Assembly (NCBI GenBank): GCA_945878135.1
Contig: CAMDUL010000009.1
Span: 1-64,000 of the forward strand
Length of the DNA stretch: 64,000 nucleotides
Direction: 5' to 3'
From: Chthoniobacter flavus
GTDB taxonomy: Bacteria; Verrucomicrobiota; Verrucomicrobiia; Chthoniobacterales; JACTMZ01
The first letter of the stretch is position 1. Every line of letters begins with the position of its first letter. The position numbers and the translations under genes are program-made. Below the pieces are notes generated by a model. It was not told the DNA's origin and searched no databases. It was given only the letters and a program-made list of their open reading frames with translations. This document shows positions 13,157 to 22,703 of this stretch, piece by piece.

Positions 13157-15799
13157 TTATTTCTGGCGGAATCCTTTGGCCGACATCGTGCCCGGCGGGG
13201 ACAGCTCGGGCGGCAAACCAAGGGGTTCGACGATCTCTTCCTGGTCGGAGTCATCTTCCGGGCGCAGCAATTGCCCGGCGGCATCCATGAGGCGCGCGGT
13301 GACAAAGACGATCAGGTTGCTCTTGATTTTCTGCTCAACCTCGGAGCGGAAGAGTCCGCCCGCGACCGGGATATCCCCGAGGATGGGGACCTTGTCGTTC
13401 ACCTTCTGGACGTCCTCGCGGATCAGGCCGCCCAAAGCCACGGTCTGGCCGTCCCAGATGCTGACATTGGTCGTGACTTTGCGCGTGCTGAAGATGGGTT
13501 GGTTGATGACGTTCTCGGTGAGGATGCGGGGGGTGGTGGGGGTGAAAATGTCCAGCAAGCTGGCAACTTCGTTGGCGGTGCCCGCGCCGGTGACAGCGAA
13601 ACTTTGGCCAAGAAACTGACGGCTCGGCACGCTGATGGGAGATCCGTAGTTGATGAAACCGTCGAAGTCGACTACTTCGGGGCTCAGCGTGAGGTCGATG
13701 GTGTAGCCGTCCGGACCGATCTGCGGTTCGACCTCCAAGGTGACCCCGAGGTTGCGCGTGGTGAAGTCGGTGGGGAAGCTTGGGGTGACCACCGGATCGC
13801 TCGCCACGGCATTGCCCGTGACCACCGCGGAGCCGCCACCGCTGTCTTGCGGCACCTGAGGCGGTTCGAATTCCTGCGGGTAAGGGAACTCGCGGCTGAT
13901 GCTGATGGTGGCCTTCTGCCCGCTCTTGGTTGTGACCTTCGGTGCGGCCATCAAGTCGAAGCCCTTTTTCTGGTTGAGGGCGCGGATCACGAGTTGGAAC
14001 TGCGGGTTGGTGAAGACACCCGCGATGGAGAAGATGCCCGGTGCCGGGCCGCCGGTGGCGGCCACGCCCAGGTTTCTCGAGATGAGGCCGTTGAGACTGT
14101 TGACGGAGAGAGCCGAGTTTGCAGCGGTGCCACTGCCGGTGCGGAGGCCGGAGGTGAGGGCGGTTCCGCCCACAGCGGCGCCGGTGGCGGGATTGACGAA
14201 GGGGTAGGCACTGGGGTCCCCGATAATTTCGCCACCTCCGCCGTAAACGCCCGAGCCTCCGATGGAAAAGGGACCGAGCGACCAGTCAAAGCCGAGCTCC
14301 TTCAGGTTGTCCTGGGTCACCTCGACAAATTTGGCCTCGATTTCCACTTGGGTGGGTTGCTCGCCCATGGCGGCGTCGACGAGAGACTCAATCAGGTCGA
14401 GATTGGATGCGGTATTGCGCACGACCAAGCGGCTGCTGCCCGCGCTGAAGTTGGCGCTGGCTCCGGGAGGAAATTCGACGCCCTGCGACTCGAGAAAGTC
14501 CCTCGCGTTCTGTCGAGCGGCCAGTTTCGGGCCACCTGCTTCTTCCCCGCCCCGGCCTGCCACCGCGACCGGTTCAGCAGTCGCACCTCCACCTGTGCCC
14601 GTGATGAAGCCGGGGGGCACCTTGAATTCGCGCTGCTCGAGGGTGTCGGTCGGTTCGGACAACGGGACGATGGACACGGCGAAGGGCTCGACCTTGACCT
14701 TGAGTCCGGCCAGCGTGGCAACGTAGCGGAGCGCTTCGTAGAGCGGGACATTGGTCAGGTTGAGCGTGACTCGGGCGTCGGCCGGGGCGGCTGCCGCGGC
14801 CACCGGTTGTCCGAACTCATCGGTCTCCGCCGCCGCGGCGGGGGCCCCGGCCGGCAGTTTGAGGACGATGTTGATGCCCGTCTGTTCGCCTTCGGTGTCG
14901 CCGGGCGTGTCCAAGGCGCGGCTTTGCTGCTGGAGGAAACTGACGGCTTGCCGGATGGAGGCGTCGCGCAGGTCGATTTTCGGCACGATGATCCGGTTGA
15001 GCCGGGCAATCATCATCTCGGTGCCGCGGCGTTCGTCCTGCAGGGCCGAGGAGTCTGTGGTGCGGGCCTCGACGAAACGGCGTTTGGGCCGTTCCCAGGC
15101 CTTCTCGACCTGCCAGAGCATGCGCGAACGGGTCTCGTTGTAGGCGCTGTCATAATAGCGCTGCTTGCCCAGTTCGACCTGCTCCATGCCGCGAAAAGCA
15201 GCTGCGTTGTATTTGTCGACGGCCAGAACCTGCTGGTAACGCTTTTGCGCCAAATCGAAGCGTCCCGAATCGTAGAATCCCGTTGCTTCGTTGAGCAGGC
15301 GCTCGACCTCGGACTGGTCGGCGGCGAACTCCGGGGTGATCGTTTTGTTGAAGTAGTCGGGCTGGTCGAGGCGGTCGAGAAAGACCGCGGCGGGGCGGTA
15401 GCCGGGATTGTAGCGCGGCTCGAGGACCTCGCGGGCCACGGCGGCGGCCCGGGCATACTCGCCTTGGCTGACGAGGTATTCCGCGTAGCGCACCGAGAGT
15501 GAGGAGAAGCGTGAAATGGCGCGTGACCGCAAACCGCGGGCCGTCGATCCATCGGGCACAAGGTCAGCCGCCCTCTTGGCCGACTCGTAGGCTCCCTCGA
15601 TATTGTTCTGGCGCAGCTGCGCTTCGCTGGCTTGGAGGGCCTCCTGGGCGAGGACGACGTCTTCCTGTCGCCGGGTGATTTCGCGGTCGGCCTGCGACTC
15701 GAGCGGACCGGCGTACGAATCGCCTCCGGACCCCGCGGTCAGAACGGGAGCCGAAGCAATGGCGAGGTGGAGGGCCAGCAGGGGCGCGCGAAAGTTCAT
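13157..15799 (-). CDS. Amuc_1098-like pilus secretin (second, promoter-distal copy)
   Basis: Signal peptide, TPR-like N-terminus, PDYFNKTITPEF block, C-terminal secretin domain (SIWDGQTVALGGLIREDVQKVNDKVPILGDIPVAGGLFRS). Confidence 0.9.
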   Translation of the reverse strand: MNFRAPLLALHLAIASAPVLTAGSGGDSYAGPLESQADREITRRQEDVVLAQEALQASEAQLRQNNIEGAYESAKRAADLVPDGSTARGLRSRAISRFSSLSVRYAEYLVSQGEYARAAAVAREVLEPRYNPGYRPAAVFLDRLDQPDYFNKTITPEFAADQSEVERLLNEATGFYDSGRFDLAQKRYQQVLAVDKYNAAAFRGMEQVELGKQRYYDSAYNETRSRMLWQVEKAWERPKRRFVEARTTDSSALQDERRGTEMMIARLNRIIVPKIDLRDASIRQAVSFLQQQSRALDTPGDTEGEQTGINIVLKLPAGAPAAAAETDEFGQPVAAAAAPADARVTLNLTNVPLYEALRYVATLAGLKVKVEPFAVSIVPLSEPTDTLEQREFKVPPGFITGTGGGATAEPVAVAGRGGEEAGGPKLAARQNARDFLESQGVEFPPGASANFSAGSSRLVVRNTASNLDLIESLVDAAMGEQPTQVEIEAKFVEVTQDNLKELGFDWSLGPFSIGGSGVYGGGGEIIGDPSAYPFVNPATGAAVGGTALTSGLRTGSGTAANSALSVNSLNGLISRNLGVAATGGPAPGIFSIAGVFTNPQFQLVIRALNQKKGFDLMAAPKVTTKSGQKATISISREFPYPQEFEPPQVPQDSGGGSAVVTGNAVASDPVVTPSFPTDFTTRNLGVTLEVEPQIGPDGYTIDLTLSPEVVDFDGFINYGSPISVPSRQFLGQSFAVTGAGTANEVASLLDIFTPTTPRILTENVINQPIFSTRKVTTNVSIWDGQTVALGGLIREDVQKVNDKVPILGDIPVAGGLFRSEVEQKIKSNLIVFVTARLMDAAGQLLRPEDDSDQEEIVEPLGLPPELSPPGTMSAKGFRQK

Positions 15800-15803
15800 G
15801 GTG

Positions 15804-18266
15804 TCAGGGGAGCGGAGGCTCGATCGGGGCGGCGTCGGGAACATCAAGGGGCAGTTCGTCCATGGTCTCCGCCGCGAAGTCCTGTTGGGCGAGGGCCATG
15901 GGTTGGCCGGCGGGGTCCATCAGCGTGGCGGTGACGAAAATGATCAGGTTTCGCTTGATATGCTGGTCGGCCTGCGACCGGAAAAGGCCTCCGACCAGCG
16001 GGACGTCGCCGAGGAGCGGGGTCTTGTCGTTCACCTTCTGCACATCCTCGCGCATGAGCCCGCCGAGGGCGACCGTCTGGCCGTCATAGATGCTGACGGA
16101 AGTCTCGACCTTGCGCTGGCTGAAGACGGGATAGTTGATGACGTTTTCGGTGACGACGACACCTTGGTTGAAGATGGGGCTGCCGTAGTTGATGAAGCCT
16201 TCGAATTCCGTGACCTCGGGCAGAAGGCGCAGGTCGATCGTGTAGTTGTCCGCGCCGACTGTCGGTTCGACCTCGAGCCGGACGCCGACCGGCTTCATGG
16301 TGAAGGACGTGGGGGTGGCCGGGGTGATCGGCTGGGTGCCGAAACCGGTTTCCTGCGGAATCTGCGGCGGTTCGTATTCCTCGGGATAGCGGAACTCCCT
16401 GATCACTTCCACGGTGGCCGAAGAGCCGCTTTTGGTCGTGACTTTCGGGGCGGAGAGCACGTCGATGCCCTTTTTCTGGTTGAGGGCGCGCAGGACGACT
16501 TGGAACTGCGGGTTGGTGAAAATGCCGGCCATGGACAGGATGCCGGCGGCGGGCGCCGTGAGGGGGTTGCCGAGGAGGAGGGCATCGAGGGCGTTTGCCG
16601 CGATGGCGGTGCCGCCCGTGCGGTTGCCGGCCGTGAGCGGTCCGCCGAAAGGCGGACCAGCCACCGGCGTGGTGGTGCCGGGATAGAGGAAAGGGTAGTA
16701 GCCTGAGTTGCCCGCGGCGGGGGTCAAGGCATTGAACTGGTTTCCCACCGTGCCGCCGCCGGCGTAGACGCCGGAGCCGCCGCCGAGGGCCAACTGGCCG
16801 AGCAACCAGTCGAAGCCGAGTTCTTTGAGATTGCGTTGCGAGACCTCGACAAACTTCGACTCGATCTCGACTTGCGAGGGGACGGCGCCGGTGGCGTTTT
16901 CCACCAGGGCATCGACCAGGTCGAGATTCTCCTGGGTGTTGCGGACGATGAGACGGCTGCTGCTGGCCAGGAAGTTGGCGCTGGCGCCGACCGGGAACTG
17001 CACGCCTTGTCCTTCGAGGAAGTCTTTGGCGCCGCTGCTGACCACGGTGTCGCCGCCGGTGTCGGCACCGGCCCCGCCGCCGGCGGGCAGGCTGGTGATG
17101 AAGCCCGGGGGCACGCGGTATTCCTTGGTGATGAGCGTGTCGGTCGGTTCGCTGATCGGCACGATGAGAACGGCGTAGGGCTCGACCTTGATTTTGAGGT
17201 TGGCCAAGCGGGTGATGTAGTCGAGCGCTTCGCGCAGCGGGATATTGGCGAGGTCGATGGTGATGGTCTGCGAAGCGGCCGCGGAGTCCAGTTTCAGCAC
17301 GATGTTGACCCCGCGGTCGCCGTCCGCCGGGTTTCTATCCTGCTGGGCGGAGACATTGCGCAGGTATTCGATGGCCTCGCGCACGGTGGCGTCGGTGAAG
17401 TTGAGCCGAGGGATGAGGATCTCGTCGAGTTTGCGGTTGACCGACTGCGTGCCGCGGCTGGTCAGGACGGGCTGCTCGAGCACGGCGGCGGGGCCGAGAT
17501 CGGCGCGTTTGACCGGAGTTTCCCACGCCTTGTCGACCTCGGTGATCATGGCCGCCCGCGTGTCATTGTAGGCGGCGTCAGCCACGCGGGTGCGGGCCAA
17601 GTTGACCTGTTCCATGCCCCGTCGAGCCGCGATGTTGTAGCGGTCGAGGCGCAAGACTTCCTCGTATTTGCGGAAGGCTTCGTCGAACCGCGCGGAATCG
17701 TAAAGACCTTGGGCGTCGAGGAGCAGCTTTTTGACTTCCTCGACTTTGCTGACGAAGCCCGGAGTGACCGTCTTGTTGAAGTAGTCGGGCGCCTCGAGGC
17801 GGGCGAGGAGGCGCTGGGCGGGCTTGTAATTCGGGTTGTATTGCGGCTGGAGCAGCACCTGGACGGTGGTCTCGGCGTCTTCCCAGCGACCTTCGGCGAT
17901 GCGTTGCTCGGCCAGTCCCATGACCGCTTTGGAGAAACCGTCGAGGGCGATGGCGCGCAGGTGGCGGACATTGGGCGCATCGGGCAGGGAGTCGACGGCC
18001 GCCTTGTATTGCGCGTAGGCCGTTTCGTATTCGCGGCGCATCAGCGCTTCCGAGCCCCGTGCCATGGCTTGGGGCGCGTATTCCTCGGCCAGGCGCATGC
18101 GCTTGGCGATTTCAAACTCGGCCTGCGCTTCGACCCCGGACATGGCCGCGGCACCGCCACCGGGCCCGGCGGTGAGGTGGGAAAAGGGGAGGCCAAGGGC
18201 CAGAGAGGACAGGGCGGCCTGCCGCCAGCGGGGCGGCAGAGAGCGGGTGGTTCGCAGGGGATGCAT
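15804..18266 (-). CDS. Amuc_1098-like pilus secretin (first copy)
   Basis: Same architecture: PDYFNKTVTPGF and SIYDGQTVALGGLMREDVQKVNDKTPLLGDVPLVGGLFRS. Confidence 0.9.
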   Translation of the reverse strand: MHPLRTTRSLPPRWRQAALSSLALGLPFSHLTAGPGGGAAAMSGVEAQAEFEIAKRMRLAEEYAPQAMARGSEALMRREYETAYAQYKAAVDSLPDAPNVRHLRAIALDGFSKAVMGLAEQRIAEGRWEDAETTVQVLLQPQYNPNYKPAQRLLARLEAPDYFNKTVTPGFVSKVEEVKKLLLDAQGLYDSARFDEAFRKYEEVLRLDRYNIAARRGMEQVNLARTRVADAAYNDTRAAMITEVDKAWETPVKRADLGPAAVLEQPVLTSRGTQSVNRKLDEILIPRLNFTDATVREAIEYLRNVSAQQDRNPADGDRGVNIVLKLDSAAASQTITIDLANIPLREALDYITRLANLKIKVEPYAVLIVPISEPTDTLITKEYRVPPGFITSLPAGGGAGADTGGDTVVSSGAKDFLEGQGVQFPVGASANFLASSSRLIVRNTQENLDLVDALVENATGAVPSQVEIESKFVEVSQRNLKELGFDWLLGQLALGGGSGVYAGGGTVGNQFNALTPAAGNSGYYPFLYPGTTTPVAGPPFGGPLTAGNRTGGTAIAANALDALLLGNPLTAPAAGILSMAGIFTNPQFQVVLRALNQKKGIDVLSAPKVTTKSGSSATVEVIREFRYPEEYEPPQIPQETGFGTQPITPATPTSFTMKPVGVRLEVEPTVGADNYTIDLRLLPEVTEFEGFINYGSPIFNQGVVVTENVINYPVFSQRKVETSVSIYDGQTVALGGLMREDVQKVNDKTPLLGDVPLVGGLFRSQADQHIKRNLIIFVTATLMDPAGQPMALAQQDFAAETMDELPLDVPDAAPIEPPLP

Positions 18267-19306
18267 TACTGGATGGTAGGTTCAGACGGCACCTCGGCAG
18301 CTGATGCGGCGCCTTGGAAGGGAACCTCGTGCTGCTCGGCAGTTTGCAGGTTTTCGATGATGGCTTTTTCCTCTGTGACGTCAACCAGTTTGTAGGAGTC
18401 CGCATCGCCGACTTTGAAGGTCTCCCCGGAGCGCACTTGGTAGGTCGTCCCGCCGCTGCGGGTGTCGAGCAAAGTGGCGAGCGAATAGGGCGAATCTTTG
18501 ACCTCGCCTTTGCGCAATTCGATTTCCTTGCCGTCGGCCGTATTGCGCAAAAAGGCGACCGGGACCTCCTCCTCGACATTGGTGGTCGGATTGAATTGCT
18601 TGCGCAGTTCGGCGCGCTCGAATTTGAGCGGCGTCGGTTGCTCGGATTCTTTGCCGTCCGCCCCGCGGTCGGCAAGGACGATGGCATCTCCTTGGCGGTA
18701 GAAGCGGGTTGATCCGGACAATTCCGACGGATTTCCTTCGCTGATCGTGTTGATCGAGACCTCCTCCACGGAACCGGTGGGCAAGCTCATGAATTTGACC
18801 CTGAGTTGGTCGATCTTGGTGGCGGTGAGCCGCAATTTCGTCCAGAGGGCGGGCTTGGAGGCGGGGTCGCGCGGATTGGTTTTGGCCCGGAATTCCTCGA
18901 GGTTGGAAAAACCATCGCCGTCGGCGTCCGCATCGGGCAGGCGGGGGTCGGTGTAGTCGAGATTGTTTTCCAGAATCCACGCGTTGGCGATGCCGGGGAA
19001 AAGTTCCTCCCCGCTCTCCAGAATGTCGACGAGGCGGCCTTCGCGCAGGAGGTAGATCCGGCTGATGAAGAGGGGATGACCGGCATCTTGCCACGTCGGT
19101 TGCTTTTCTTTCCCGCCGTGGTCGGCGCGTAGCAGGGTGATTTTTTCGTCTGCGGCGAACGGTTCGCCCGTGGTGGGGATCTCGGGTGGCGTGAACTTTT
19201 CGCCGAGTCCGGCCGCATTGAGCGCGGCGAAGACCGCCACGCCGGCCAAGAGCAACCCGGCGGCAGCGAGCAGGTAGCGATCGTAGTGGGCTTTGATTTG
19301 GTCCAT
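18266..19306 (-). CDS. Amuc_1099-like pilus-system protein with Ca-binding-type (DxDxDG) repeat
   Basis: Position in the operon, N-terminal TM helix, DPRLPDADADGDGFSNLEEFRAKTNPRDPASKP. Confidence 0.78.
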   Translation of the reverse strand: MDQIKAHYDRYLLAAAGLLLAGVAVFAALNAAGLGEKFTPPEIPTTGEPFAADEKITLLRADHGGKEKQPTWQDAGHPLFISRIYLLREGRLVDILESGEELFPGIANAWILENNLDYTDPRLPDADADGDGFSNLEEFRAKTNPRDPASKPALWTKLRLTATKIDQLRVKFMSLPTGSVEEVSINTISEGNPSELSGSTRFYRQGDAIVLADRGADGKESEQPTPLKFERAELRKQFNPTTNVEEEVPVAFLRNTADGKEIELRKGEVKDSPYSLATLLDTRSGGTTYQVRSGETFKVGDADSYKLVDVTEEKAIIENLQTAEQHEVPFQGAASAAEVPSEPTIQ

Positions 19307-19311
19307 GGGCG

Positions 19312-20205
19312 TCAGTGGCCGGCGGAAACCGAGGCCAGTTGGAGGTTGACCACGGCCAACTCGCGGCCGAGCACGGGTTTGATCGCGCCGCTGACCTCCG
19401 GTTCACCGGCTTCGGCCACGGGTTCTTCCCCGCTGGCCGGTTCGCCCTCGGCGGTCTTCGACGGGCCGGCGGGAGCGGAGTTGGTCACGGCGAGCTGGCG
19501 GATGAAAACCGGAGGCTCGACCTCGAGCAGGCGGTTGAAGGCGGTCCGGAAGGAGGCCTGATCGGCGGAGAAGTTCACGTCAAAGGGAGCCAGCACCAAG
19601 TCGGGCAAGGGCTTGTCCTTGCCCTTGGATCCGTCCTTCTTCTTTTTGTCGCTTCCCCCGTCGTCCGGGGCTGGGTTCTCGGCCGCAAGAGGTTGACGAA
19701 CGATGGAGGTGATCTCGCGGGCCTTGGCCTCGACCAGAATCGAAGCGACGGCATGGATCGACTTGAGTTGCAGCGCGAGCGGTCCGGCGGCCGCCGCGGC
19801 GGGCGGTTGCGCCTCGTATGACTCGAAGCCGAGATAAAAATCCTCACCCAAGGTCACGCCGCCGGCTGCGGCGCGGGAGACAATGTCGTTGACCATTTCC
19901 CGCAATTGATCCTGGAACTCCTGGGGCGTCACCGTGGGCATTTCCGTGGCGAAGCCCTTGCCGATTTCCCCGAGGATGGTGCGGGCCTGCTCGAGTTCCT
20001 CGCGGACAAGACGCACGTTTTCCTCGTTGGGGAAAGGTTTGTCCGCCTGCAGCGATTCGAGGGCCATTTTCTGCTCTTCGAATCTGGCTTCTTCCGCCGC
20101 GAAACGGCCCTGTGCGCCGTAAAGGTAGTAGCCTGCGGCGGCGGCCAGGACCGCGGTGATCGCGGCGAGGGCGCCGGTGAATGGGTTGCGTTTGAACCAG
20201 TCCAT
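19312..20205 (-). CDS. Amuc_1100-like pilus protein (PilO-like architecture)
   Basis: N-terminal TM, coiled coil, TPQEFQDQLREM, C-terminal IKPVLGRELAVVNLQL; position between 1099-like and PilM-like genes. Confidence 0.82.
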   Translation of the reverse strand: MDWFKRNPFTGALAAITAVLAAAAGYYLYGAQGRFAAEEARFEEQKMALESLQADKPFPNEENVRLVREELEQARTILGEIGKGFATEMPTVTPQEFQDQLREMVNDIVSRAAAGGVTLGEDFYLGFESYEAQPPAAAAAGPLALQLKSIHAVASILVEAKAREITSIVRQPLAAENPAPDDGGSDKKKKDGSKGKDKPLPDLVLAPFDVNFSADQASFRTAFNRLLEVEPPVFIRQLAVTNSAPAGPSKTAEGEPASGEEPVAEAGEPEVSGAIKPVLGRELAVVNLQLASVSAGH

Positions 20206-21962
20206 CAGAGTGGGATCGGCCGCGCGAGCGGCAGCAGGAGTTTGAAGTCGTAGGCCCAGGCCTCGCCACTTTGGGTCGCGCGCATTTGGACCACGTCCGC
20301 TTTGTTCTCGGGATTGATGCCGAAAACCGGTGACCCCGCCAGGGCTTCGACAAACTCGTCGACCACGGCGGGACCGTCGTCATTTTCCAGATAAAGACCG
20401 TCGATCATCAGCGCCGAGACTTCCGCCGGGGCCGGTCCCTTTTCCCCGTCCCCTTCGCCGCCGGAGGTCTTCTCCGCACCCGTCCAAGCGGCTCCGCCCT
20501 TCTCGGACGGTTCGAGCGGTTGGCCCCCGACGACGGGACGCAAACGGGTGAGCCAGATATTGCGGGCGGGCAGTTTGCCGCCCAGTTCGTTGACCACCGC
20601 GGCCCACGCCGTGCGCAGGGCCGGGGCGGCCGCCAGATCGGAGGCCTCTTCCATCAGTTGCCGACGCTCCGAGGCCAATTGATCGAGTTCCGCCTTGTGG
20701 CCCTCCAGAGTGGCTGCCTGCCCGGCGGTCTCTTCGTTGAGTGCGGCGACCCGCTGGGCCGCCCGGTCGTAATAGAGACCGGCGACGGCCAGGGCGCCGA
20801 CCAAAGCGGCGGCGGCCGCGGCGAGGAAGGGGCGGCGGCGTTGATCGGCTTCGGCCCGCTCGAGGGAAGGGGCCTTGAGGCCGATTTCCAGCGGGCAATC
20901 CCCCAGCAGGAGATGCAAGGCGGCTCCGGTGCACTCCCCGAGGGAGTGCGCCTCGGAGGGCAGGCGGGCGGTATCGACGCCGGGGCCGATGCCGACGCGG
21001 CGCAACGGATTGAAAAACTCGACCGGAAGGGACAGCTTCTCGTTGAAGAATTCCAGCGTGTAGGGCAGCGACACGCCGCCGCCGGCGAGGTAAACGCGCA
21101 TGGGCGCGGCGCCCTGCTGGCTCGTGCGGTAGAAAGTGATGGAGCGCGTGATTTCGTTGTGCACGCGTGTCATGACGGTCCGTGCGATCTTGGCCGCCTC
21201 GGCGGCTTCGGCATCCTTCGCGCCCGCGTAGTTGCCCGGGGGAGGGATCACCGCTTCGGAGCACTTGTATGCCTCGACCTCCATGAAGCTGCGGCCCTCG
21301 AACTTTTTCTGCAGGGCCGCGCTGATCGAATTGCCACCCACCGGGAGGGTCCGGATGAAGAACTGGTCGCCCTCGACAAAGATAAGGTTGGTGGCCCTGG
21401 CGCCAATGTCGATCAGCAACGAGCAACCCTCGGCTTCCGGGTAATTGAACCGGAAGGCGTTGTAGAGTGCGACCGGGGAGGTTTCGATCAAGGACGGGGT
21501 CAGTCCGGCGCCCGACAAGGCCTCGACGGTGGCCTCGAGTTGGTCCCGTTTGGTGGCAAGAATGACGGCGCCCATCGTTTCGCCGTCGCCGTCGGGCAGC
21601 ACTTGGTAGCCCCAGGAGACTTCTTCGATCGGGTAAGGCACGTTCTGCTGAGCCTCGAAATGCAGGACCCCGGCGACTTGTCCGGCATCGACCCGCGGAA
21701 TCCGGACAAAGCGTGTGAAGACGCCCTGCGAGGGAATGGCGCAAGCCACCGCACCGTTTTTCCAACCGGCAGCAGACTTGAGCTCGGTCAGGGCGATCTT
21801 CAGTTGTCCCGGACGGCTGCCATCCGCCGCCGGGTCGGCCAGCAGACCGTTGCGGGCGTAACCGGTGAGGGTCAGCCCGTCGGCCCCGGCACGCTCGAAG
21901 ACGGCCAAGGTGACCGTTTGCATGCCGAGATTGATGGCGGCGACGCGGGTGGGTGCGCTCAT
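20205..21962 (-). CDS. PilM-like (Amuc_1101-like) actin-fold ATPase with C-terminal PilN-like TM region
   Basis: AAINLGMQTVTLAVFE, PYPIEEVSWGYQVL, LLIDIGARATNLIFVEG, YLAGGGVSLPYTLEFF. Confidence 0.9.
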   Translation of the reverse strand: MSAPTRVAAINLGMQTVTLAVFERAGADGLTLTGYARNGLLADPAADGSRPGQLKIALTELKSAAGWKNGAVACAIPSQGVFTRFVRIPRVDAGQVAGVLHFEAQQNVPYPIEEVSWGYQVLPDGDGETMGAVILATKRDQLEATVEALSGAGLTPSLIETSPVALYNAFRFNYPEAEGCSLLIDIGARATNLIFVEGDQFFIRTLPVGGNSISAALQKKFEGRSFMEVEAYKCSEAVIPPPGNYAGAKDAEAAEAAKIARTVMTRVHNEITRSITFYRTSQQGAAPMRVYLAGGGVSLPYTLEFFNEKLSLPVEFFNPLRRVGIGPGVDTARLPSEAHSLGECTGAALHLLLGDCPLEIGLKAPSLERAEADQRRRPFLAAAAAALVGALAVAGLYYDRAAQRVAALNEETAGQAATLEGHKAELDQLASERRQLMEEASDLAAAPALRTAWAAVVNELGGKLPARNIWLTRLRPVVGGQPLEPSEKGGAAWTGAEKTSGGEGDGEKGPAPAEVSALMIDGLYLENDDGPAVVDEFVEALAGSPVFGINPENKADVVQMRATQSGEAWAYDFKLLLPLARPIPL

Positions 21963-21996
21963 GGGGAAACGGGCAGGGAAAGAAGAAACAGCCGGG

Positions 21997-22617
21997 CTAC
22001 ATTCCGCCGGGGCGTGCTTTGATGGCCTCGTAGTAGTCCCAGGCCAGCGGGGCGAAAGGGGTTTCGTTCTTGTTCAGCACGTAGCCGTTGACCTGCTGCA
22101 TCGTGCTCCACCATTGCCCTTTGCCCTTCCAGCTGCCTTCGGCCACGAGTTGCCCCTGCTTGGTGATGGTCACACCGACATCAACCACCGCCGCGGAGGC
22201 GTTGGCCGGCGCTTTGCCTGCAAAGAAACGTTCGAGGGTCCGCGGGCTGACATACATGACGGAGTTCATGCCCTTGCCCACGGGGATGGCGGCATGGGTC
22301 ACCGAACCGGTGAGGAGAGTGCCTTTCGGGTTCTCCCGGTCCTTGTTGTTGAGGAGGATGTAGTAGTTGAAGGTGAGCTCATCAAGGAACTCGGTCCGCT
22401 TGTCCCGCGGGCTCCAGTCGAACGAAGCCTCGACTTCAAGGAAGTCCTTGTTCTTGGCGACCTTCTTGTTCTTGGGCCCGAAACTGAAATTGTATTCCGG
22501 CGTGGTCACCATGTCGGGCACGATCTTGGTGATTTGGAACTCGCTGTTGGCCGGTTGGGCGCAGGCGCTGGCCGCGGCCAGAAGGGCGGGCACGAAGTGA
22601 AGGAGGTGTTTTTTCAT
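21997..22617 (-). CDS. Amuc_1102-like pilus-system secreted protein
   Basis: Signal peptide MKKHLLHFVPALLAAASACAQ; first gene of the Amuc_1098-1102-like operon. Confidence 0.8.
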   Translation of the reverse strand: MKKHLLHFVPALLAAASACAQPANSEFQITKIVPDMVTTPEYNFSFGPKNKKVAKNKDFLEVEASFDWSPRDKRTEFLDELTFNYYILLNNKDRENPKGTLLTGSVTHAAIPVGKGMNSVMYVSPRTLERFFAGKAPANASAAVVDVGVTITKQGQLVAEGSWKGKGQWWSTMQQVNGYVLNKNETPFAPLAWDYYEAIKARPGGM

Positions 22618-22703
22618 GGTTCTGGTTGCCGATGGATGAATGCGGGTTGAGGAATGGACGGAATTTCTACCATGACTCCGGGCCGGAATGAAGAACTTCC
22701 GTC

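Noticed and set aside
12914-15502. 862-aa plus-strand ORF opposite the secretin
   Set aside because: Antisense shadow of a GC-rich gene; low-complexity translation without recognisable motifs.
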